Part shown: in pieces, positions 14,507-24,400 of the stretch
How positions within the stretch are numbered: the stretch's first letter is position 1
Layout: every line of letters starts with the position of its first letter
Virus record (IMG/VR): IMGVR_UViG_3300033997_000243
Location: 1-64,000 of that record
DNA from: a virus
Reading direction: 5' to 3' (one strand)
DNA length: 64,000 nucleotides
The notes under the pieces: model-generated
What the model saw: only the letters and a program-made list of their open reading frames with translations
What the model was told of the DNA's origin: nothing
Databases searched by the model: none
Translations under genes and position numbers: made by a program

Positions 14507-15925
14507 ATGTTTAAGGTAAATCGCTTATCAGAAAGAGCGGAATCAATTCGCTCAGCACGTTCTGTAAAAGAATTAGCTGCTATTATAAGTACACTGAGCG
14601 ATGAAGTTAAAATCTTGAGTGAAGATACGGAACATTTTCTGCAATCTGTATCATCTAAAAAAACTAAACCTTCAGTGTACACGATTGCAATAGCCAGTTC
14701 TAAAACCAACAGAATCGAACTTGGCGATCTAGATGATCAACAAGATAGAATCGAAGAATACGAAGCAAAGAAAGTCAAAAAGAAACGCGAAGCTGGTACT
14801 CCAATTCCTGCTTCAGATGTAAAGCTTCCTAGCGTTACGACAAAATTGACTTCTTTCACTGCTCCTGATTTAAAAGAAATTGCGAAAGAAAATGAAACTC
14901 TGCACAAACTTGAGCAGCACATTGCCGAGCTTGAGATAGCAGAACAAGTTTTAATGAGTTCCACTTTTACAAAGATGGAAAACAATCGTCTGCTTCGTCA
15001 GAATTTACGTGCCTCAATTAACTTGGCTAAGACAGCTGTTGAAGATCAGCTGAAGGCTATGTCCAAAATTGCGCGTGAAACAAGACCTAAACATCATAAT
15101 GCAATGATCAAAGGTGTCGTCGAATATTTAACTGATGTCATCGACAAGCGTTTGTACAGTGCAATTACTCAGAACACTTTTGTCTACAAAACAACTTCTC
15201 CCGACACAACAGCTTATGTTGGTAAATCAGGACGTCCTGAAGGTAAGAGTATTGATCGTAGCAAAATCAACTACCAAACTTTTATTCATATAAAAGATTT
15301 GGTGACTGTTGGCGGTCATGTGCGTGATGATTATTCAATTGTTGTTACTGGTTCAATTGATATTGGAACTGGTGAACTTTCTTACCATGTTATTAGTTTA
15401 ACAAGTGATAAGATTCCTGGTTCTTTCCCAATCGGTAAACCTTTATCTAACACAGCTGAAATGAAACGCTTAATTGGTGCAATGTTAACTCAGGATATGG
15501 GTAATCCAACTCGTGATCGCGTAGCCGTTGGCTTAACAACCAGCCAAATGAAACGTATTCCTGAATTTGCATCAATTGAATATGTTGACCAGTTACGTCA
15601 AGTTGATGATTTCTTGATTTTCCGTTTGGTCAAAGGCTTAAGCAAAGAAGAAGAGTTGGAAGCAAAAACACAAATTGCTGCGGCAGTAGATCGTGTTTAC
15701 TACAACAAGATTGCCGATCTGAAAAAGATTACTTCTCAGATCCAAACACGTACACGACCAAACATGCGTGAAGAAGTCGGCCGCAATTCTCGTCGCAAGT
15801 ACATTCGTGTTGCAATGGTTTCTAAAACCAAACACGATTTGACACGCGATAAGATCAAAAAACTTGGAACGGAACTTCACTTAAAACCTGAAGTCGTGAA
15901 TGAAATGCTTCGGACGATTCAATAA
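14507..15925 (+). CDS. Hypothetical protein, 472 aa, possible virion protein
   Basis: Not recognised. The first 170 residues are helical and charged, with a coiled-coil-like stretch at about 125-175. The middle (about 200-300) is beta-rich, and the last 100 residues are basic and helical. It opens the 14507-19094 cluster, whose other members look like structural proteins, so a virion or assembly role is a reasonable guess. AAGG in GTTAAGGCCAATT is the probable ribosome binding site. It ends in a TAATG overlap with the next gene. Confidence 0.75.
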   Translation: MFKVNRLSERAESIRSARSVKELAAIISTLSDEVKILSEDTEHFLQSVSSKKTKPSVYTIAIASSKTNRIELGDLDDQQDRIEEYEAKKVKKKREAGTPIPASDVKLPSVTTKLTSFTAPDLKEIAKENETLHKLEQHIAELEIAEQVLMSSTFTKMENNRLLRQNLRASINLAKTAVEDQLKAMSKIARETRPKHHNAMIKGVVEYLTDVIDKRLYSAITQNTFVYKTTSPDTTAYVGKSGRPEGKSIDRSKINYQTFIHIKDLVTVGGHVRDDYSIVVTGSIDIGTGELSYHVISLTSDKIPGSFPIGKPLSNTAEMKRLIGAMLTQDMGNPTRDRVAVGLTTSQMKRIPEFASIEYVDQLRQVDDFLIFRLVKGLSKEEELEAKTQIAAAVDRVYYNKIADLKKITSQIQTRTRPNMREEVGRNSRRKYIRVAMVSKTKHDLTRDKIKKLGTELHLKPEVVNEMLRTIQ

Positions 15926-17082
15926 TGCACTTGTCTGCTGCCTCTACATTTAAGCTTAACCCAGTTAATGGTTTAAGCCGACAAGTCAAACGTGCATTGG
16001 TGGTCAGAGAAAACAATGGAACAGAGGATCTAGGTAGACACTTAGGTTCTTTGTTCACATTTATTTTGAATCGATTAGAGAGTTACCCATTTGTTCTTGT
16101 TCGAGCAAATAGCTTTTCTTTAGTGAATGTATCTACTTCACTTGGCAAAAGCTTCGGTTACTCTGAAGTTAATTTTAAGAAAAGAAGCACATTGCCTTCT
16201 AATCTTATAACCTTCACCTTTTGTTTGACTGGCCGACCTTTGAAAAAGATTGAACAGTTAACAACAATCGACTTGATTAGTAATGATTTTCTTTTTGGCC
16301 CCGACCTAAGAAATTTAAACTACTTAACCATTACTGTGGATCAAAGTACGGCTCGTAAATATGGAATTGATTTCAATATTCACAAGCAACTTGAATTTCT
16401 TTATAACACTGTTGGACTTGTCTCAAAAAGTTTTGTTGTTCATCCTCGTGGTTGGTGGGATTCTTCTGTGTATTCCACACATTTTTTAAGAAGTTTGTAT
16501 AACCAATTTTACGAAAAGCAACCTGAGTATCTTTTCAAAGAAGTACCAATTGGCTATTGGCATTACAACAAAAAGTTTTGGCAAGATTACTCACATTTGC
16601 TTGTTCCAAAACTTATCGATGAAGGGTTTTATAAATACTTTACTGTTTTTATCTTGGATAGTATTTACATAGGTCAAAATTTGGATGCTGAAGCATTTAA
16701 CTGGATCTATGGCCCAACTTCCTCACTTACTGCTTTTATTGAATCTGGCATTAGAAAACTTATGTCAGAAATTCATTCAAGCATTCAGCGACAACTAACA
16801 CCTAACGATATTGACATGAACATAATCGATGACAGTGTTCATTGCGTTATTCACTTGCTTTATCGTTATCATGAAACTTTAGGTGTGGGTCTTGATGATC
16901 AACTTGTTGCTTCTCTTTATACTAAAATTCTTCGCAAGGTAACAAAAGGCGATGGCATGTATAGCGAAGAAGCTTATGGTCTTATGAGAAAATTGTTTGC
17001 TGTTCAAGATAAAGCAGCTTACTCACTCATAGATCAAGATGTTGAATTCAAAAAACTCAGCGACCAACTTTTCGAGGAATAA
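15925..17082 (+). CDS. Hypothetical protein, 385 aa, possible virion protein
   Basis: Not recognised. The sequence is aromatic-rich, especially residues 150-220, with a mixture of strands in the N-terminal half and helices in the C-terminal half. The ATG shares a base with the preceding stop (TAATG). It is flanked by other unrecognised, probably structural genes. There is no membrane segment, signal peptide or catalytic motif visible. Confidence 0.75.
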   Translation: MHLSAASTFKLNPVNGLSRQVKRALVVRENNGTEDLGRHLGSLFTFILNRLESYPFVLVRANSFSLVNVSTSLGKSFGYSEVNFKKRSTLPSNLITFTFCLTGRPLKKIEQLTTIDLISNDFLFGPDLRNLNYLTITVDQSTARKYGIDFNIHKQLEFLYNTVGLVSKSFVVHPRGWWDSSVYSTHFLRSLYNQFYEKQPEYLFKEVPIGYWHYNKKFWQDYSHLLVPKLIDEGFYKYFTVFILDSIYIGQNLDAEAFNWIYGPTSSLTAFIESGIRKLMSEIHSSIQRQLTPNDIDMNIIDDSVHCVIHLLYRYHETLGVGLDDQLVASLYTKILRKVTKGDGMYSEEAYGLMRKLFAVQDKAAYSLIDQDVEFKKLSDQLFEE

Positions 17083-17085
17083 GAA

Positions 17086-18246
17086 ATGCGTGTAGTTGAG
17101 GGAAGTCAGCAAAATTTAACACAAAAAATGTTGGAGCCTGACGGAACTCCGATATATCCGTATGAGGGAACCGGAGGCCCAACTGTAACACTTTTTGATC
17201 TTGATAACAGTATCATTGATCGCAGAGAAGCCACCCCCACAACTGTTGTTGGCGAATGGCAAGTTGATTTTGTTTTCCCTAACATGAATTTAACTGATGA
17301 AGTTGATTTGCGTGTTTTATGGGAAATGACTGATGACGGTTGCAACCGTGTCAGTTATGAACTCAAAGTAACTGTAGAACCTGCCACTAATAAGCGTTAC
17401 GGTGATATTGTTTGTTTACACAGAGCATCTGGAAGCAAATTTACTTTTGTACTTGAGGCTCCTGTGAAACAAACAGATTCTGTATTGATGGATATTTCTA
17501 TAAATAATGAATCTGTTCTTGAAGATCTTGATTTGATGACTGATCCAAATGTGACACGTACCATAACAAAAACTCGTGCTGTATTCGAGGTTCCTTTTGA
17601 TATGGACGTTAGTTTGCTAAGACTGGAACCTATAAGCGTTGTTGTTAATCACACTGATGCCAGAATGGTTCCAAACATGCACCAGTCAAATTTGTGGGTC
17701 ATTACAAACCAAATAATGGTAGCTGTTGGTATGATGCAAAAAGCTATTGATAAAGCAAAGCTTGAAAACATTATACCGGAACTTGAATATACTACGGCAG
17801 ATTACGTTAACTATCTGTATCGTGGACTTCAAATGTTTAATAGTTACCCGCCTTTAGTGACATCTATTCGCGGAACAAACATGCAAGGTATTTTATTGCA
17901 TTTGTGGATTGTGTGTTCTTCGTTAGAATGTTTGAAAGCTCAGACTTTAGCTGAAGGTGCAAGTGCTTTTGATTTCAGTGGACAAACTGTTAATCTTAAT
18001 GTAGACAGAACTCCGAGTTTAGAGGCTGCTATAGGCAGACTTGAATCTCAGATTGAAAACGAAGTAAAGCCTTACAAGAAATTGTTAGGCAAGGCCAGTA
18101 TCACTGATAACGATGGATCTATCGGATCATCTAACTTAGCAAGTGCAATAGCACGTAGCTTAGGAAGAACAAGCGTTATTAACAGTGCTACAACAAAACT
18201 GAGAAGAGGTCCGGGATTCTGGATGCGTTCTTCAATAAAGCGTTAA
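17086..18246 (+). CDS. Hypothetical protein, 386 aa, probable virion protein
   Basis: Not recognised by family. Residues 1-190 look like two beta-sandwich modules, with strand-rich segments, few Lys and many Val, Thr and Asp, as common in tail and neck proteins. Residues 200-320 are helical, and the tail after about 355 is basic (SLGRT, KLRRGPGFWMRSSIKR). It starts 3 nt after the preceding stop. A head-tail connector or baseplate role is possible; nothing here decides it. Confidence 0.7.
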   Translation: MRVVEGSQQNLTQKMLEPDGTPIYPYEGTGGPTVTLFDLDNSIIDRREATPTTVVGEWQVDFVFPNMNLTDEVDLRVLWEMTDDGCNRVSYELKVTVEPATNKRYGDIVCLHRASGSKFTFVLEAPVKQTDSVLMDISINNESVLEDLDLMTDPNVTRTITKTRAVFEVPFDMDVSLLRLEPISVVVNHTDARMVPNMHQSNLWVITNQIMVAVGMMQKAIDKAKLENIIPELEYTTADYVNYLYRGLQMFNSYPPLVTSIRGTNMQGILLHLWIVCSSLECLKAQTLAEGASAFDFSGQTVNLNVDRTPSLEAAIGRLESQIENEVKPYKKLLGKASITDNDGSIGSSNLASAIARSLGRTSVINSATTKLRRGPGFWMRSSIKR

Positions 18247-18254
18247 TTGATTTC

Positions 18255-18270
18255 AAAATAAATGTACTAT
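18255..18270 (+). promoter_or_regulatory. Possible promoter motif before the 18282 gene
   Basis: CAAAATAAATGTACTAT resembles CATAATTTATGTCTAT at 39585-39600 before the tail sheath gene. The gene downstream has a strong ribosome binding site and its own terminator, so separate strong expression is plausible. Confidence 0.3.
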
Positions 18271-18281
18271 GGAGAATAACC

Positions 18282-19094
18282 ATGCAAGTAAAGATCACAA
18301 GTTTTAAAGCTTTAGCTGGCGGCGCAATGATTATCGCTGACGTATCTCACGGCTTAAATCAAGTTGTGTCTGCTTCTGATTTTCACAACGGTTTTCAGCA
18401 ATTAACTAAAAGCAACATGATGGCCGTTGCTGGAAGTTTTCAAGTTATTGAAAAAAGCCCTTACCGCACTTTAGTACGTGGTGCAGCTATTCCGACAAAA
18501 GACATCATTCGCTATCAAGAAGGTATGGCTGGTTTCCGCAGTCTGAGTAAATCTATTTACGAAGATGAAAACGACAATATGTGGTCACTGACTACAAATG
18601 CCGATGGTAAATATTTAGTACGTGCCAACAATGTTGACAACGCTACTGAAATCAATGAACTTATGGCAAGTTTATGTAGTTCACCGGTTCCTGGTTCTGA
18701 TAATGCATATTTCTCTGCTGTTGCTTCTGCTGACAATGCAAAAGACAATGTTCAAAGCGGTGACTTCGCACTTTACTTACAAAAAGGCGAGTTACGTGCT
18801 GGTGTTGTTTTAGCCAGCGTGAGCGCTGATGGTGCTGATGCTTTGGCAGTTCTTGCTCCGAAAGAAGAAGAGTTGGACATTATCGATCCAGATCAGGTAA
18901 TGACATATTCAAGTTTAAGTGCTGCTCCAGATTTAAGTGGTCTGAAATTAACTGTTCCAGAACACTTAACTGTTGAAGCTGGTTCAGAAAATACAGTAGA
19001 TAAGTTAGTAAGTTTCTACCAAAAAGTTTACGGCTTCAACCGTACTTACTGGGATAAATACGAAGCTATCATTCGCGGCCATGCTTGGGCATAA
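18282..19094 (+). CDS. Probable abundant virion protein, 270 aa
   Basis: Family not recognised. Features that suggest an abundant structural protein are a strong ribosome binding site (GGAGAA), codon use favouring GCT, CGT and AAA, low Cys (one), an Ala/Ser/Asp-rich composition and a private terminator. Residues 1-150 look beta-rich; the end (WDKYEAIIRGHAWA) is helical. A tail-tube, decoration or core protein are all possible. Confidence 0.55.
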   Translation: MQVKITSFKALAGGAMIIADVSHGLNQVVSASDFHNGFQQLTKSNMMAVAGSFQVIEKSPYRTLVRGAAIPTKDIIRYQEGMAGFRSLSKSIYEDENDNMWSLTTNADGKYLVRANNVDNATEINELMASLCSSPVPGSDNAYFSAVASADNAKDNVQSGDFALYLQKGELRAGVVLASVSADGADALAVLAPKEEELDIIDPDQVMTYSSLSAAPDLSGLKLTVPEHLTVEAGSENTVDKLVSFYQKVYGFNRTYWDKYEAIIRGHAWA

Positions 19095-19115
19095 TCTCAA
19101 GATAAGACAAAACAA

Positions 19116-19147
19116 GTGGGGCTTTAATAGCCCCACTATTTGTTTCT
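19116..19147 (+). terminator. Intrinsic terminator
   Basis: GTGGGGCT (19116-19123) pairs perfectly with AGCCCCAC (19129-19136) around TTAAT, followed by a T-rich tail interrupted by A and G. Confidence 0.8.
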
Positions 19148-19158
19148 AGGGGAAAAAG

Positions 19159-19929
19159 ATGGCAGGTAAGAAAATAGAATTGTCAGAAATGACTACCAAA
19201 CGAAAAGCCACTTCGGAAAAGAAAAAAGCTAAGGTAGTTGTTAAACAGGAAAAGCCTACTAAAACCAAACCTAAAGTTACTCCACAAGGTAAACCAAAGT
19301 TAAAAACCAAAGAAGTTCCGAAGCCTAAGTTAAAAACCAAAGAAGTTCCGAAGCCTAAGTTAAAAACTAAATCTTCGATTAAAGATAAAAAAGATCTTCC
19401 ATCTAAGTTGACTGGCAAATCTTCAAAATCCTTGCAAGATCTTCAAAAACATAAAGCGGCTTTGGTTGCTGAGGCTAACGGACTTCTTGAGCAAATGGGC
19501 GACAACGTATTCGATGATAATCGTAGATACGTCAATCAATACGAAACAATGTTCAAACAGTTGATAACTATCTCAGACATGGCTGAAAAAAAGTATTTCA
19601 AGAGCAAGGATAGTCGAGACATTTATGCGCTTATGAAAGTTTATGATCAGATGCGCGATGTTATTGCGGATATGAAAAGTTTACAAAATGTTGGCGAATA
19701 CATTGATGCTCTTGTTCAAGATGTTTTGAATCCGTTCGCTATGACTACCTCTCAATCAATTTTGGATTTTGTAAATCATCTTAATTCTTATGTACGAAAA
19801 AACATCCCAACTGATTTGCAAGATGAAGTCATTAAGTATTGTAAAACTCAGGCAAAAGCTTCAGCTGTTAAAATGAAAGAAAGCTATTTAGCCTCCATAG
19901 AAAATACAAAACGTATACTGACAGGTTAA
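19159..19929 (+). CDS. Hypothetical protein with basic repeat tail, 256 aa
   Basis: Not recognised. The first 90 residues are lysine-rich and disordered-looking, with KLKTKEVPKP repeated twice and a partial third copy. The remaining part (about 95-256) is helical and acidic-to-neutral. The tail could bind DNA or act as a scaffold; similar basic N-termini are seen in the 904 and 13649 proteins. No catalytic motif is visible. A weak ribosome binding site (AGGGGAAA) precedes the ATG. Confidence 0.7.
   Translation: MAGKKIELSEMTTKRKATSEKKKAKVVVKQEKPTKTKPKVTPQGKPKLKTKEVPKPKLKTKEVPKPKLKTKSSIKDKKDLPSKLTGKSSKSLQDLQKHKAALVAEANGLLEQMGDNVFDDNRRYVNQYETMFKQLITISDMAEKKYFKSKDSRDIYALMKVYDQMRDVIADMKSLQNVGEYIDALVQDVLNPFAMTTSQSILDFVNHLNSYVRKNIPTDLQDEVIKYCKTQAKASAVKMKESYLASIENTKRILTG
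19297..19376 (+). repeat. 30-nt tandem repeat inside the 19159 gene
   Basis: The unit starts AAGTTAAAAACCAAAGAAG and recurs at 19297, 19327 and, shortened, 19357. The copies are nearly identical, which suggests a recent duplication. Confidence 0.9.
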
Positions 19930-19935
19930 ACGCAT

Positions 19936-20301
19936 ATGGGAATTGCTCAGAGAAACCGAGGATTTAAAAAATCCGGCAATAGACTTTCCGGCCCACTTAA
20001 ACCAAAATCCGATTTAAGATCTGGCCCTGAATGGGAAAGAGTAAAAGCTATTGTAAAAGAACGTGATGATTATACTTGTGTTTGTTGTGGTGCTGAGGAT
20101 AATCCTAATAATCCTAGTGCTGTTCAACTGACTGTTGATCACATTGTTCCTGTTGCAAGAGGAGGTTTGAATATTCTTTCAAATCTTGAAACTTTATGCG
20201 CTACCTGTCATTCTAAAAAACGAGGTAAGGCAAATGAGGCAGGTAAACATCTGTTGAAAGCTTTACAAACAAGAAAGAACAAACGTCTATTTGGAGGTTA
20301 A
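19936..20301 (+). CDS. Free-standing HNH endonuclease
   Basis: 121 aa. Zinc-type HNH fold: CVCC (Cys48, Cys51), VDH (Asp68, His69), Asn83 in LSNLETLC and CATCH (Cys88, Cys91, His92). The family cuts DNA using one metal ion held by the HNH residues, with a structural zinc on the four Cys. It could be a homing endonuclease or a packaging-associated nickase as in other phages. It sits between two unknown genes with gaps of only 6 and 3 nt, so it is embedded in the operon rather than an obvious recent insertion. Confidence 0.85.
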   Translation: MGIAQRNRGFKKSGNRLSGPLKPKSDLRSGPEWERVKAIVKERDDYTCVCCGAEDNPNNPSAVQLTVDHIVPVARGGLNILSNLETLCATCHSKKRGKANEAGKHLLKALQTRKNKRLFGG

Positions 20302-20304
20302 CCA

Positions 20305-21048
20305 ATGAGTTTTGCCTCTACACTCAAAAAACATGGTTTGCGTATAGGGCACAAATCAGATTCCTACCCTTCTATGGTTAAACAGCATGAAGGTGACGCT
20401 CTTTGGGAAAAATTTAATGATACTCAAACCATAAAAGATGTAAGAACTTTGTATGAAACCAATGCTGATATTCTAGTTAGTATTCTTTTCATAAACTATC
20501 TGAACAATATTACCACTAATGCTTTTGTTGGTGGTAAAAAATACGAAGCAAGTCAATTTAGTTTGAATCTTATAACAACTTTGTTGAAAACTGTAAATAT
20601 TAAATTGAATGAATTGTTTCGTCGAAAAAACTTATTAGTCTTTCGCCAAGGCACTAGATCTATAGATGTTGGATTGAATTACAATTCTTTTCTACATGCT
20701 TCTGCCTTACCAAACGTAAGCATCTATCAGAATCTGATAATTCCAAAAGGTAATATGGATGCGGCTTTGCATACACTTAAGGGATTTCTTTACAGAGATT
20801 TTCCAAAACCTTTAAGTGTTGACCGAGACTTCACTTTAGATTCGATTAAAAAGCAAAATATTTACAGCTGGTTTTTTGTTGGTGATGTTAGTGGAATTAA
20901 GGTGCATTTGAAAAGATTGAACAAAGATATTCTTTGTTTAAAAATATCTTTTGACTTTCCTTACGTTTTACCTATGGGAAAATATACAAAGCAATCTTTC
21001 CATAATTTACTAATAAGATCACTCAATTCATTTAACGCGGGATATTGA
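20305..21048 (+). CDS. Hypothetical protein, 247 aa
   Basis: Not recognised. GGAGG precedes the ATG. The protein is basic, helical in the N-terminal half and strand-rich in the C-terminal half (VHLKRLNKDILCLKISF). No membrane segment or known motif. It follows the HNH gene by 3 nt and overlaps or abuts the next gene, depending on that gene's start. Confidence 0.75.
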   Translation: MSFASTLKKHGLRIGHKSDSYPSMVKQHEGDALWEKFNDTQTIKDVRTLYETNADILVSILFINYLNNITTNAFVGGKKYEASQFSLNLITTLLKTVNIKLNELFRRKNLLVFRQGTRSIDVGLNYNSFLHASALPNVSIYQNLIIPKGNMDAALHTLKGFLYRDFPKPLSVDRDFTLDSIKKQNIYSWFFVGDVSGIKVHLKRLNKDILCLKISFDFPYVLPMGKYTKQSFHNLLIRSLNSFNAGY

Positions 21049-21050
21049 AT

Positions 21051-21473
21051 ATGAAAAGCACTTCCATTGTTCTTCCTTTGGTGGCAAGAGATTACCCCAA
21101 AGCAATTTTTTCAAGATCTTCAGAAGATGAATCAAATGATGACAAGCAAACTATAGCGGAATTACGCAGACAAGTTGCTTTGCTTGAAGAACGTCTTGCC
21201 TTCTATACGCAAACTGAGGAACTTCCAGAAGATCTTCAGGGCGGTGATGTTCTTGAAACTCCTGAAGAGGATGACAAACTTGCTCAACGTCGAGAGCATA
21301 TTCAGGCAGAGATAGACAATCTTACTTCAGAGAATATGTTTTTGATTTACAATAACAAGGCAACTTGGGACACTTTAAGTTCTTTGGATGCCAAACTTTA
21401 TGCTACAGCTTTGATTCAACGCTGTTCACAAGAAAAAATTGCAGCTAATCCTCTTTGGAATTTATTTATTTAG
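21051..21473 (+). CDS. Hypothetical coiled-coil protein, 140 aa
   Basis: Not recognised. ATG 21051 was taken rather than the TTG at 21045. A short heptad-like stretch (KQTIAELRRQVALLEERL, residues about 29-46) predicts a coiled coil, followed by an acidic linker and a helical end. Small coiled-coil proteins next to a large ATPase gene could be partners, but no direct evidence exists. Confidence 0.7.
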   Translation: MKSTSIVLPLVARDYPKAIFSRSSEDESNDDKQTIAELRRQVALLEERLAFYTQTEELPEDLQGGDVLETPEEDDKLAQRREHIQAEIDNLTSENMFLIYNNKATWDTLSSLDAKLYATALIQRCSQEKIAANPLWNLFI

Positions 21474-21488
21474 TGTAAGGAAAAACAA

Positions 21489-24400
21489 ATGGCAATTACA
21501 ATCGACGGAGAATTTACTTCGACGAGTGCTACAGCGGAAGAGTTGTTGACTAAAGCTGTTGCTCCTGTTGAGTTAGATCCGAAATTAAAAAAGCTGTATA
21601 CAGAAGCATTTTACACTGTTAATAACAGACCTACTGAAGCTGGTTTCAAAATGGACGGTTTCCGTGAGGCTGCAAGTAAAACACTTTCTGTCAGCATGGG
21701 CCTTAACAATTTCTTTGCTTTCTGTCGTAAAGCTTTAGAGCAAGCAAATATTTTAGATGATATGCCCGACAGCCAAGTAACTGCTGAGCTTCAAGCATTG
21801 GCATCTAATATTATTCAAATGAATGAAGAACCAAGTGAAGATATGGTTCGCCATTTGTTAATTGCTTTAAGTACACAACGCGATACACAAAGTGAAGATG
21901 CTGAAGATAGTCGCTTTCCAAAAGATATGCCTTTTGAAGATCGTCCAACAGCAAACACTATTATCAAACCTTCCTCACGTTATAAAGGCGGTTACGATAT
22001 TCTGTTTAGTGGACAATATGGTCGTGGCGGTTTAAAACTTCACATCAAACCATTCCCTGCTTTACCGACTCGTCCGAATGATGCGCGTCATTTAGGTATG
22101 ATGCAAACAAACTATTCAACACCAATTGCCCAACGCATTATGGCGGCTGCACAGAAAATCTGTGAATTAGTTACTATGCGTAGTGATAAAGGTGTACTGA
22201 CTTTAGATAACGCGCACCAACGTCGTCTTTGTCAATTTCCAGTTGATTACAACTTCAAAAGTTGGAACAGCGAAATAAGTAAACTGATTGGCTTTCCACT
22301 AAACTTCTTTAATAACTTAGATGGTTCAGTTACTTTGTATAAGAGTTTCCTGAACGTACTGGTTATTATCGAACAAGAGCCAGAGTTAATGCAGCCTTGG
22401 GCTTCTTGGAATTCAAGTCAAACTCGCGCACAAATTTCTGGAACAGAATCTATTGAAGTTCCTCGTCCGAAAAACGAAACTTTAATTACACCAACAGTTG
22501 TATTTACTCCTCGCGTTGGTGGATCTATTTCATTAAGTTTTGAACGCGCTATCGTAAACTTTATGTGTCAGAGCGAAACTGGCGATAAAGCACTTTATTG
22601 TTTAAGCTCTTGGGTTACTCAGTGGGCTGGTGCTTTCTTAAAACCAAAACATGCTAAAGGCATTAACTACGATCCTCGTCGTACTGCACAGTATGTTATT
22701 CCACCAAGTCGTATTCAAGAACTTGCTGGTTATCGTGAGAAATTTGGCTATCATGTTTCTGAAAGTAAATCAGATGATGATGGTCTTGTGATTATGCCTG
22801 ATGGACGTTTCGGTTACATTCCAAGTCCTGCCGATTCTTCAAATGATAATGCACTTGCTTATGAGCAAGCATATGAAGAAATGCTGTCACTTTCTTACGA
22901 ATTAGGTTTACCTGCTGGTAGTCCTGCTGGTGCATCTGTTACCGCAAGTAATCCTGAGAAATTAAATATCGCTGGCACAAACGGTTTAATGGCAGATAAA
23001 AACTCTAAGTTAAAATCAATGCGCGGTGCGCTGATTGCATTTAACTGGGATTACAACACTCTGCTTTACGCAAGTGAAACCGATAACTTAGTTCCAAAAG
23101 ATCTGAACGGTTGTACTCCACCGGACGATCTGATTATGGCAGATTTCCTTGGTTTTGATTTTAAAGAACCAGGAGAAAAATCTCAGAAGAAACATATTTT
23201 AACTTCTCTTTCTGAGTTCCGCCATGATCCTGATGCACTGCATACACTGACAAACTTGAACAGTATTTTGCAAATCAGAAAACTTGCACCAGATTTGAAC
23301 ATTCCTGAAGAACGTAAAAAGTTGGTAGATGCTCCAATTTATTTGCGTGTTTTCTTGAACCAGCGTCTTATCAAGTTATTTGAAACCTACAGCTTTTATG
23401 CAAAAGAAGGTGTGGTTCCAAACATTGTTCAATTGATTGAAGAAACCAAGAAAGAAAAGAATTACACTTCTTTTACCTTGGAAGGTACACCGTTAGACTT
23501 CGATCTGTATAGCAATTTAATTCCTGATACAATTGATGGAAGTTCTTTGCTTGCTGATCATTTATATGGTCAAGGCTATGTTGTACTTGCTTTCCTGTTG
23601 AAAGCATTGGCTGATGCCGAAGGTACTCCCGGAACAAATCTTCACGCCATGATTGCAGATGAAGTCGGCTTTAGTAATGTCAAAACTGAATTGCCTGACC
23701 ATCCTGCTCATTTAAACTTCCGTAGTGCTGATACTACTATGGCCAAGTTTAATAACATCTATACTTACTTTGGTGGTTGTTTATTCAAGAATATGTGTAA
23801 GCATATTACTTTGATTCCGAAGAAAGAGCTGTTATATCCTAAGCGTGACGAAAAAGATTTAAACAACAAAAACTTGCCTTCGTTCAACTATATCAGTACG
23901 GATGTTCTACCGCTTGCTTACATATTTTCAAAGTATGTTCCAAAAGCGTTGGATTATTTTGAACGTGCTGAAGAAATGTTTGACCGCTATCAACAAGATT
24001 CTGATGTTGATGTTGAAGATATTGTTGCTCCAGGTATTGTTGCTGTTAACGGCAAAAAACCTCAAATGTTTCCTCACCAAGTAAAAGCTCACCAGTTTTT
24101 ACGAAAAGCGCCGAAGTATGCAATTCTCGACGTAAGTCCAGGTGGCGGTAAAACATTAATTGGTATTACAGACATTTTATGTTTGGCCGAGAAACACAAA
24201 GCAGATCACTTCGTTCCACTCGTACTTGCTCCAGATGGATTGTGTGCAAACTGGTGTGAAGATACTGCCAAGTTTACTAACGGTAACTGGAATACTATTC
24301 CAATCACAACCAAAATCGTTAAAATTTGGGGTCTGGATTTACTGACCAAGATTATTAAGGATGCTCCACGTAACACAATTATTGTTGCTGGTATTCACTT

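Noticed and set aside
14110-14709. Long minus-strand frames over the PAGKKP repeats and similar minus-strand frames elsewhere
   Set aside because: They mirror repetitive or biased coding sequence on the + strand and lack ribosome binding sites.
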